Shown: piece by piece, positions 9,002 through 15,022 of the stretch
Numbering within the stretch: position 1 is the first letter of the stretch
How the letters are laid out: each line of letters begins with the position of its first letter
Assembly (NCBI GenBank): GCA_030613615.1
Contig: JAUWLR010000007.1
Span: forward strand, 1-42,801
Source: Candidatus Eiseniibacteriota bacterium
GTDB lineage: Bacteria; Joyebacterota; Joyebacteria; Joyebacterales; Joyebacteraceae
Reading direction: 5' to 3'
Length of the DNA stretch: 42,801 bases
Notes under the pieces: generated by a model
The model's input: the letters and a program-made list of their open reading frames with translations, nothing else
Told to the model about the DNA's origin: nothing
Databases searched by the model: none
Made by a program: the position numbers and the translations under genes

Positions 9002-9478
9002 CTACATGTCCTGAAGGACCCGAACCAGCAGGAACGCCAGCACAGCCGCGATCGCGGTCCCCCATCCGAAGTACGCCTTGCTCACGACGCGGATGTCGTC
9101 TATCTCGAAGAAGGCCAGCCGCTCCCGGACTACGATGTCGACGCCCCGTATCTCCACCGCTCTCCCGATCGGAGTACCGTCCCGATAGACAACGTCCACG
9201 TCATCATTTCTGACGACGGTGATGCTCGAGCTCTTCGGAACAGAGCGGTCAACGATCAGAACACCGTCGTCCATCCCGATGAGAGTGCCGGAGAAAGAAT
9301 CGCCTGAGGTCAGGACGATGCGAACGGTGACCCCGGGCTCTTCGACGAAGTTCTCAGGCGTAGTGGCGGCACAGCCGGAGAGCATCGTGATGAACCCCGC
9401 GAGCAGACCCGCCACGAGGATGAGCTTGGTCGACCTGACAGTTGGAAACACCCCGCGTGTATTTCCGTGCGCCTCCAT
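9002..9478 (-). CDS. Small lipoprotein with beta-rich domain and C-terminal membrane segment
   Basis: The protein has 158 residues. The ATG at 9478 is chosen because GGAGG lies upstream and because the longer GTG start (9499) would overlap the previous gene. The N-terminal hydrophobic segment ends in a lipobox (LSGC), predicting lipidation at that Cys. The middle holds short strands of the type VRIVLTSGDSFSGTLIGMDD and IRGVDIVVRERLAFFEI. The last ~20 residues (FGWGTAIAAVLAFLLVRVL) form a possible transmembrane helix, so the protein may be attached at both ends. No known family recognised. It is clearly related to the adjacent upstream gene in order of elements (lipobox, strand pair, short strands, hydrophobic tail) and sits 17 bp after it. 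Confidence 0.8.
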   Translation of the reverse strand: MEAHGNTRGVFPTVRSTKLILVAGLLAGFITMLSGCAATTPENFVEEPGVTVRIVLTSGDSFSGTLIGMDDGVLIVDRSVPKSSSITVVRNDDVDVVYRDGTPIGRAVEIRGVDIVVRERLAFFEIDDIRVVSKAYFGWGTAIAAVLAFLLVRVLQDM

Positions 9479-9495
9479 CACGACAGCCTCCGTGC

Positions 9496-9993
9496 TCACA
9501 GGATGAACGCCAGGGTCGCACCGACGGCCGGCCCGAGAAGAAGACTCACGATCGAGGAGAGCGACCGCTCTCCACCGCTCTCATGGAACGTCGCGGAGGC
9601 GATATCCACGGCTCGGAACGTGCGGTGCACGACGGCCACGCGCTCGCCCTCGTCCGTGTCGATGCGCACGAACCGGCCCGGGAGTCGCTCCGTACCGGAG
9701 TAGAGAGCCCGCTCGTCGCCCCGCTCCCGCACCCGGACGTCGCCCTCGAGCGCGTGGCGCAAGGCGATAACCATCGACCCGGCATCGAGCGAGACGACTC
9801 GTCCGGTTACCTGCTCGCCGTCCGATGTAGCCAGCCTGACCCAGACCACCGCTCCGGATGCGCCCAGCTCCGCCAGCGGAACCTGACGCGCGCAACCGCA
9901 CGCGACAAGGCCGGCGCAGACGAGCACGAACAAGGCAATGGCGGGCGCACCGACGCACTTTCTCCCAGCGGTATCTCCGAATCTGAGTGTCAT
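9496..9993 (-). CDS. Small lipoprotein, tandem paralogue of the neighbouring gene
   Basis: The protein has 165 residues. The ATG at 9993 is chosen because GAGGAGG lies ~9 nt upstream; the ORF track's start at 10041 adds a leader without a signal peptide. The hydrophobic N-terminus carries a lipobox-like LVACGC. It is followed by strands of the type VWVRLATSDGEQVTGRVVSLD and RFVRIDTDEGERVAVVHRTFR, and by a hydrophobic C-terminal segment (SIVSLLLGPAVGATLAF). Element order and spacing mirror the downstream lipoprotein. Both have the T/S-G/D-x-x-x-G-x-x-x-x-x-D pattern seen in small SH3-like or Sm-like barrels, though this fold is a guess. Function unknown. The divergent plus-strand membrane gene begins 147 bp away. 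Confidence 0.8.
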   Translation of the reverse strand: MTLRFGDTAGRKCVGAPAIALFVLVCAGLVACGCARQVPLAELGASGAVVWVRLATSDGEQVTGRVVSLDAGSMVIALRHALEGDVRVRERGDERALYSGTERLPGRFVRIDTDEGERVAVVHRTFRAVDIASATFHESGGERSLSSIVSLLLGPAVGATLAFIL

Positions 9994-10016
9994 TGTATGC
10001 GACCTCCTCGGCCGCA

Positions 10017-10022
10017 ATTCTA
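10017..10022 (-). promoter_or_regulatory. Possible -10 box for the lipoprotein pair
   Basis: TAGAAT (5 of 6 to consensus) reads on the minus strand 24 bp upstream of the ATG at 9993. I see no convincing -35 at 16-18 bp, so this is a weak call. Confidence 0.3.
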
Positions 10023-10060
10023 TCCTATCGAGGGCCTTCAAGGAAGCCTCCCGAAATCCC

Positions 10061-10090
10061 TTGCACAGCCCGCATTCACGGCGGTAGATT
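10061..10090 (+). promoter_or_regulatory. Sigma70-like promoter for the plus-strand membrane gene
   Basis: TTGCAC (10061-10066) and TAGATT (10085-10090) are separated by 18 bp and lie 50 bp before the ATG at 10141. Both boxes match consensus at four or more positions. Position and orientation fit the only plus-strand gene here. Confidence 0.5.
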
Positions 10091-10140
10091 CACTCGCGTG
10101 GGCGCCTTCACCGGCAGAACCCCTCACGCAGGAAGCCACG

Positions 10141-10557
10141 ATGAACGAGACAACCAACACGAACTACAATCGCTGGTGGGCCATGGCGCTTGTCGCCGCT
10201 CTGGTGACGCCGGTTTTCACGGTGCTCTGGCTCGGAGTGGCTCTCACGTCCACAAGCGAGAACCTGCCCACGGCAGTGGTCAAGATCGTCTTCACGATCA
10301 TCGCCGTCGGCACCGCCGCGCTCGGCGTCAAGTGGAGGACCGCCTCAGGCGTGGCGCTTCTCGTCGAGTTCGTGGTGGTCGTCGTGTGGATGCTACTCAA
10401 GGCCGAGGTCTACTCGCATGAGGGGCTTGTTCGGACGTCCCTCCTCCTCGCGGCTCCGCTCGCGGTCTCCGGTGTCCTCTACGTTCTGGCGGGAGGGATG
10501 GAGGCGGGAACGTGGCCTCCGACCCGGTTCCGCCGCGCCGCTCGGGGAGACCACTAG
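10141..10557 (+). CDS. Small four-helix integral membrane protein
   Basis: The protein has 138 residues. The ORF track extends to 9442, but the upstream part is a shadow of the lipoprotein gene. The ATG at 10141 follows AGGAA at a sensible distance and opens a short polar N-terminus (NETTNTNYNRWW). Four hydrophobic helices follow (about 15-33, 46-62, 66-84 and 97-117), then a basic C-terminal tail (RFRRAARG). No active-site motif is visible. Length, helix number and the GVLYV near the last helix resemble the protein at 3230-3628, so the two may be divergent paralogues. Its stop overlaps that of the convergent glycosyltransferase, with no terminator between them. Confidence 0.75.
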   Translation: MNETTNTNYNRWWAMALVAALVTPVFTVLWLGVALTSTSENLPTAVVKIVFTIIAVGTAALGVKWRTASGVALLVEFVVVVVWMLLKAEVYSHEGLVRTSLLLAAPLAVSGVLYVLAGGMEAGTWPPTRFRRAARGDH

Positions 10558-11684
10558 ACCAGCTCGCTTCCCTCCCGGGCGTTGAGCCCGCTCCGCAGCA
10601 GATACTCAAGTTCCGAGGCCATCCTGTCCCGACCGAAACACTCGACCGCGCGTTGCCTGGCTGACGCCCCCAGCCGGGCGGAAAGCTCCCTGTCCCGGAG
10701 CAGCGTCAGGATTCCATCGGCCAGTGCCGACGGGTCCGACGGAGCGACCACGAGGCCATCAACGCCGTCGCGGACGGCCTCTCGGCTGCCGGACACGTCC
10801 GTCGCTACGATGGGCGCGCCGACGGACATGGCCTCGAGCAGCGTGTTGGCCATGCCCTCGTTCATCGAGGAGAGCGCGTAGACGTCGACCGCGGAGAGAA
10901 TCTCGCGCACATCCGTGCGGTACCCCGCGAAGACGACGGTGTCAGTCAGCCTTTCAGAACGTGCGAGTTCCTCGAGGCTCCGCCGCTGACCGCCCTCGCC
11001 GACCAGGACGAGCCGCGTGCCCGACATCTTCTCCCTCACGAGCGCCATGGCCCGAATGAGAACGTCGAACCCCTTCTGACTGGTGAGACGTCCCACTCCC
11101 GCGACGACCGGCGTGCCGCGCGCGATGCCCACGCTCTCGAGGAAGTCGAGACCCGCGCCGTCCGCTACCTTCGAGGTCTCGACGCCGTTCAGAAGCACGC
11201 GGACCTTCGACGGGTCCAGCCACTCGGCTCCAAGGAGCGTGTCGCGCACATCTCCTGAGTTCACAAGGATCAGATCCGCGAAGCGCCCGAACGCTGAGCG
11301 GCGCTTGAAGTCCTCCCGCAACGGACGCCTGAGGCCGTGGCGTAATACGACGAGCGGACGGCCGGCGACGCGCGACGCCAGCCCACCCATCCAGTACTCG
11401 CGCTGCTTGGTGAGGATCAGCACGTCTGGCCGGATTCCGCGGAGCAGTCGGACGAGCGCTGAGAACCCGAAGGGATTGACGTCCCCCCACAGCCTGACCC
11501 GACGCGCTGGAATCCCGCGCGACTCGAGCTCCGCGCGGATAGGGGCGTGGGTCCAGAACGCGACGACGCGGTGTCCCCGACACAGAAGCCCACGGGCGGC
11601 CTCCGTGGCCCATTTCTCATTGCCGCCCCAGCTTCGGGAGGTGATCCCGATCAGAACGGACAGCTTCCGGGACTCATCGCTCAT
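10554..11684 (-). CDS. Glycosyltransferase family 4 protein
   Basis: The protein has 376 residues. The ATG at 11684 overlaps the stop of the upstream NTPase gene as ATGA, so the 16-residue ORF extension is rejected. It has the GT-B two-domain layout. The N-terminal acceptor domain includes SRSWGGNEKW and VVLRHGLRRPL. The C-terminal GT4 donor-binding domain shows VAGVGRLTSQKGFDVLIRA, VLVGEGG, VVFAGYRTDV and the EX7E-type region EGMANTLLEAMSVGAPIVATDVSG. It should move a nucleotide-sugar-derived hexose onto a lipid or glycan acceptor at the cytoplasmic face; the sugar cannot be told. It is the last gene of the valS-led run, and its partners (GT9 and another GT4) suggest LPS core or surface glycan assembly. 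Confidence 0.92.
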   Translation of the reverse strand: MSDESRKLSVLIGITSRSWGGNEKWATEAARGLLCRGHRVVAFWTHAPIRAELESRGIPARRVRLWGDVNPFGFSALVRLLRGIRPDVLILTKQREYWMGGLASRVAGRPLVVLRHGLRRPLREDFKRRSAFGRFADLILVNSGDVRDTLLGAEWLDPSKVRVLLNGVETSKVADGAGLDFLESVGIARGTPVVAGVGRLTSQKGFDVLIRAMALVREKMSGTRLVLVGEGGQRRSLEELARSERLTDTVVFAGYRTDVREILSAVDVYALSSMNEGMANTLLEAMSVGAPIVATDVSGSREAVRDGVDGLVVAPSDPSALADGILTLLRDRELSARLGASARQRAVECFGRDRMASELEYLLRSGLNAREGSELV

Positions 11685-12217
11685 CTGCTCAGAAGCTCCA
11701 TGACTCTGTCCCTCAACACCGGCACCATGCACCCGCGGTTGGAGGCGGTGACACGCATAACCTCAACGTCGGCGCGACCGCGGATAGCGTTCAGGAAGTC
11801 GTTGTGCCGTTCCTGCAGTGTGCCAAGAACCGGCACGCGGGAATCAAGGGCACGCCGGACCGCATCCTGGAACGCCTCGGAGCAGAGCTCCATGCGCCCG
11901 ACCTCGTCCATTACGATGAGTCGCGAGCGCTCGATGGCCTCGTCGATCGCGCGCACTCCAACTCTCTCGAGATCCTCGCAGTTGACACCGTACTTCCCGA
12001 CGCGGAAGGAGCCTTCGTGGTCAACGTGGGCCAGCACGCCGCTGTCACCATGCAGCCCGACTATCGAAAAACCCACCCTGCGGCCGCCATCGAGCAACTC
12101 CCTTGTGTAGAAGCCGCCGGCGTCGATGTCCAGTGTATCGAGCACCCGCTCGATCAGCGTGGTCTTGCCAATGCCGGGTCGCCCCGTGACAAAGAGGTTT
12201 TTCCTGAGCGCCGTCAC
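11681..12217 (-). CDS. THEP1-like nucleoside-triphosphatase (P-loop NTPase)
   Basis: The protein has 178 residues. A GTG start at 12217 is preferred: it overlaps the upstream stop as GTGA and is preceded by GGGGAG, and it gives the family's usual length, while the ORF's longer version runs deep into the previous gene. A Walker A motif sits at the very N-terminus (VTGRPGIGKTTL). GGFYTREL and a Walker B-like LIVMDEVGRMELCS follow, the latter being typical of the THEP1/NTPase_1 family. Members hydrolyse NTPs in vitro; the cellular role is not settled. It is cytoplasmic. It sits between a Mut7-C protein and a glycosyltransferase, with overlapping start and stop codons on both sides, which indicates translational coupling. 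Confidence 0.88.
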   Translation of the reverse strand: MTALRKNLFVTGRPGIGKTTLIERVLDTLDIDAGGFYTRELLDGGRRVGFSIVGLHGDSGVLAHVDHEGSFRVGKYGVNCEDLERVGVRAIDEAIERSRLIVMDEVGRMELCSEAFQDAVRRALDSRVPVLGTLQERHNDFLNAIRGRADVEVMRVTASNRGCMVPVLRDRVMELLSR

Positions 12218-12705
12218 CGCTCTCTCCCCTGCGTTCCGAGCACCCGCTCCAGCCATTCGCGCGCACGCTCGACGTGAGTCGCCGCCCAGTAGACTCGGCC
12301 GCACGATGGACACCGTGAGAAGCGCTCCTGCGTCTCGTACACGTAGTCCGGCACGCGCTCTCTCACCTCACACTTCTCCACGTCCTCGACCTCGACGTTG
12401 CAGATGAGGCACCGCGAGAAGAGCTTGCCACCGGGCGCGGTGCCGAAAACCCGCGCGATCTGCAGGAGCTGTTCCTCCACGTGGTCGCTCTCGACCAGAA
12501 GCACGGTGACAGGAAGGTTGGTGTCGGCCACCTCGTGGTCGCGCGTCAATATCACTCTGCCCTCGCGAAGGGCGGTCATCTTGAGCTCGTTGTCGTCGAT
12601 GTCGGGACGATAGAGCGTGTCGAGACCGAGCATACGGAGCGCCCGAGCCAAGCGCCCGAGCATGGCGTCCGCAATGAACTCAAGTCTGTCATCCGTGCCG
12701 GCCAT
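12214..12705 (-). CDS. Mut7-C RNase-domain protein with zinc ribbon
   Basis: The protein has 163 residues from ATG 12705 (AGAGG just upstream); a GTG at 12729 with its own GGAG is a workable alternative adding 8 residues. The N-terminal half matches the Mut7-C/PIN-like domain, with FIADAMLGRLARALRMLG and the acidic residues in TRDHEVAD. The C-terminal third holds two CxxC pairs (RCLICN and RCPSCGRVYW), which should bind zinc. The family is predicted to be an RNase because of its PIN-like fold and acidic residues; substrates are unknown. It is cytoplasmic. Its stop overlaps the start of the THEP1-like gene, and it begins right after the stop of the upstream glycosyltransferase. Confidence 0.88.
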   Translation of the reverse strand: MAGTDDRLEFIADAMLGRLARALRMLGLDTLYRPDIDDNELKMTALREGRVILTRDHEVADTNLPVTVLLVESDHVEEQLLQIARVFGTAPGGKLFSRCLICNVEVEDVEKCEVRERVPDYVYETQERFSRCPSCGRVYWAATHVERAREWLERVLGTQGRER

Positions 12706-12729
12706 GAGACCTCTTGCGAGTCCGCGCAC

Positions 12730-13842
12730 TCAGGACTCCGCGAGAATCCTGTGGTACAGGCGCTCGGTCTCCTCGACCATGCGCTCCACGGTCAGATTCT
12801 CCCGGACGAAACGCTCGCCTTCAGACGCCAGGCGACGAGCGAGTCCGCGATCATCGAGGAACCTCGCGAGCGCGGACGCGAGTGCAGTCGGGTCATCCGG
12901 CGGGACCAGGAGTCCGGTCTCACCGTCTCTGACAAGCTCCCGGTTGCCGCCGACGTCCGTCGCCACCACTGGCCTGCCGACCGCGAGCGATTCTCTGACG
13001 GCGCCCGAGAGCCCCTCTCCGGCCCTCGGCGCGTTGACCGAGATGTCGAGCGCCGATATGATCTCCGGAATGTCCGTGCGGTAGCCGGCCTGTACCACCT
13101 TGCCGGTCAGACCGAACCGCTCGACCATCGCGGTCATCTTGTCGCTGTCGGTTCTGTGGCCTGCCAGAAGGAAGCGAAGCGTCGGTCGTTCCTCGGCCAG
13201 GATCGCGGCCGCGGCCAGGAACGTGTCGTGCCCCTTCCACCCATGGTAGAAGTTCGCGACCTTCCCGATGAGCAGCGCATCAGAGGGGATCCCGAACTCT
13301 TCCCGAACTCGCCCCCCGTCAATCCCCGTCCGGTAGCGGAGCGGGTCGGAGCCGCTGTAGATAACCTCAACGCGGCTGGCATCGACCCCGTAGTCCACCA
13401 GGACATCCTTGACCGCTTGCGAGACCGCGATGATCCTCGTGACGAATCTGTTGCGGTACTTCAGCCTGCTACCGAGGTTGTCCTTCGGCCGGAACGACAC
13501 CCGCCTGGACACAACGAAGGGCCGGCCGGTGGCGAGCGCCGCAAGGAGCCCGAGCGAGTGCGCGTGCGCCCGGTGCGCGTGTATCACGTTCACCCGCCGC
13601 GACCACACGAGAAGCGACAACCTGGCTATCGCCGCGGGATTGAGCTCGGACCGCGTCTCGACAGCGACGACATCCACACCCGCCTCCGCGGCCCTCTCCC
13701 ACAGGATACTCCCCCGCGTCGTCGCCAGGGTGATGCGGTGGCCACGACGCCCCAGCCCGAGCACCAGCTCGAGCGTCTGCGCCATGGCGCCCGTCCACGA
13801 CGGTGATTCGATAACGTGCAGCACGCTCATCGTCCTGCTCAA
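12730..13842 (-). CDS. Glycosyltransferase family 4 protein
   Basis: The protein has 370 residues from a TTG at 13842, which overlaps the upstream stop as TTGA and has AGGAGG 10 nt before it. An ATG four codons later (13830) is possible but has poorer ribosome-site spacing. GT-B fold signs include the N-terminal VLHVIESPSWTGAM, NVIHAHRAHAHS and IIAVSQAVKD. In the C-terminal half are VEVIYSGSD, VANFYHGWKGHDTF, VQAGYRTDIPE and the GEGLSGAVRESLAVGRPVVA donor-site region with its conserved Glu pair. It is likely a surface-glycan or LPS-core sugar transferase; donor and acceptor cannot be read from sequence. It is only distantly similar to the GT4 at 10554, so the two probably add different residues. 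Confidence 0.92.
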   Translation of the reverse strand: MSRTMSVLHVIESPSWTGAMAQTLELVLGLGRRGHRITLATTRGSILWERAAEAGVDVVAVETRSELNPAAIARLSLLVWSRRVNVIHAHRAHAHSLGLLAALATGRPFVVSRRVSFRPKDNLGSRLKYRNRFVTRIIAVSQAVKDVLVDYGVDASRVEVIYSGSDPLRYRTGIDGGRVREEFGIPSDALLIGKVANFYHGWKGHDTFLAAAAILAEERPTLRFLLAGHRTDSDKMTAMVERFGLTGKVVQAGYRTDIPEIISALDISVNAPRAGEGLSGAVRESLAVGRPVVATDVGGNRELVRDGETGLLVPPDDPTALASALARFLDDRGLARRLASEGERFVRENLTVERMVEETERLYHRILAES

Positions 13843-14987
13843 GCGGGGGTGACCTCCTGTTCCTCGAGACTGGGATCGCGGCCCTCGCGGCGACCTCGCG
13901 TGCCGTCTCCGCGGGCGCCTCCAACGGTGCGTGCGCCCGCATCGAGCAGCTCACACACGGCCTCGAACACGCGATCGACCGTGACGTTCTCCATACACAG
14001 GAGCCGGTCCTGCGCGCACGTCGACGCGTCGCAGGGGCGACACGCAAGGCCGTCCGCGTAGACGGGGATGAAGCGCTCACCCGGAGGGTGCCACCTGGCG
14101 ACGGGTGTCGGACCGTGGATGAAGACGCCGGGTGCTCCAACCGCGGCCGCGATGTGCATGGGACCAGTGTTGTTGGTCACGACTGCGTCCATCAACTCGA
14201 AAGCGGCGGCAAGGATGCGGATGTTGCCGGGACCGTGCACGACCGGTGGCGCGGCCCCCTCCCACTCACGCAGCTCCGTGACGGCGTGTGCCAGGTCCTC
14301 TTCTCTTGGGCCGAAGAAAAAGACCGGCGTGACGCCCGCCTCCCGCTCCAGTCTGCCCGCGAGCTCGACAAACAGCCTGATGGGCCACCGCCTGATCTCG
14401 CGACTCGCGCCGGGGTGCAGTCCGACCAACCGCACGTGTTCCGGTGTGGCGCCGATGAGCTTCCGTGCGGAGCGGCGCTCCTCTTCGGTCAGGAAGAGCT
14501 CCAGCTCCCGCCCGTCGGCGGGTATGCGCAGAAGCCTCAGCACCGCGAGATGCTCATCGACCTCGTACGCGGTGCGGTCGCGCGGCCTCTTGTGCGTGAG
14601 AAGGAAGCCGCGGCCCTCACTGGAGAGCCCGGCCCGAACGGGGGCGGCGCCCATCAGCGCGATGAGCGCGCTCCGGAAGGATGTGTGCAGCACGAGCACC
14701 GCGTCGAAGTCCTGGGAGCGAACCCACGAGGCCAGCCGCATGACTCCGAGGAAACCCTTGCGCTCCTTGCCGACGAGCGGCAGGAGCTTTTTCACGTAGG
14801 GACTGCCGACCAGTACCGGCGCCGAACCGGGACGCACCATAACGGTCACGTCGGCCGAGGGAAAGGCCTTTCCGATGGCGCGAAGCACGGGCGTTATGAC
14901 CAGGAGCTCTCCGATGAGCCCGGTCTCCATCACAAGGAGCTTAGGTCTATCGGGCAGTTCGACCAGCTTTCGCTTCGTGAGCGCCAC
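13839..14987 (-). CDS. Glycosyltransferase family 9 (heptosyltransferase-like) protein
   Basis: The protein has 382 residues from GTG 14987, chosen because GGAGG lies exactly 8 nt upstream. The longer ORF start (GTG 15023) touches the valS stop but has its SD only 2-3 nt away. GT9 hallmarks are LLVMETGLIGELLVITPVL at the N-terminus, VGLHPGASREIRRWP in the middle, and VVTNNTGPMHIAAAVGAP followed by FIHGPT, the ADP-heptose-site region of WaaC/WaaF-type enzymes. A cluster of four Cys near the C-terminus (CRPCDASTCAQDRLLC) is common in GT9 proteins and may bind metal. The charged tail after ~residue 350 is low-complexity. It points to LPS-type core synthesis and hence a diderm envelope. It directly follows valS. 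Confidence 0.92.
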   Translation of the reverse strand: MALTKRKLVELPDRPKLLVMETGLIGELLVITPVLRAIGKAFPSADVTVMVRPGSAPVLVGSPYVKKLLPLVGKERKGFLGVMRLASWVRSQDFDAVLVLHTSFRSALIALMGAAPVRAGLSSEGRGFLLTHKRPRDRTAYEVDEHLAVLRLLRIPADGRELELFLTEEERRSARKLIGATPEHVRLVGLHPGASREIRRWPIRLFVELAGRLEREAGVTPVFFFGPREEDLAHAVTELREWEGAAPPVVHGPGNIRILAAAFELMDAVVTNNTGPMHIAAAVGAPGVFIHGPTPVARWHPPGERFIPVYADGLACRPCDASTCAQDRLLCMENVTVDRVFEAVCELLDAGARTVGGARGDGTRGRREGRDPSLEEQEVTPA

Positions 14988-15022
14988 GGGAGCCACCTCC
15001 GTCCCAGCTTTGGAACCGAACA

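Noticed and set aside
7172-9307. Plus-strand ORF of 711 residues
   Set aside because: It runs opposite the histidine phosphatase, esterase and lipoprotein genes, which have clear motifs. Its translation is Arg/His/Pro-rich with no family signs, typical of a high-GC shadow.
9442-10140. N-terminal extension of the plus-strand membrane ORF
   Set aside because: This part overlaps the lipoprotein gene antisense. The ATG at 10141 has a ribosome site and promoter and gives a sensible protein.
12481-13806. Plus-strand ORF of 441 residues
   Set aside because: It is antisense to the GT4 gene and part of the Mut7-C gene, and its translation is Arg/His/Asp-rich with no motifs.
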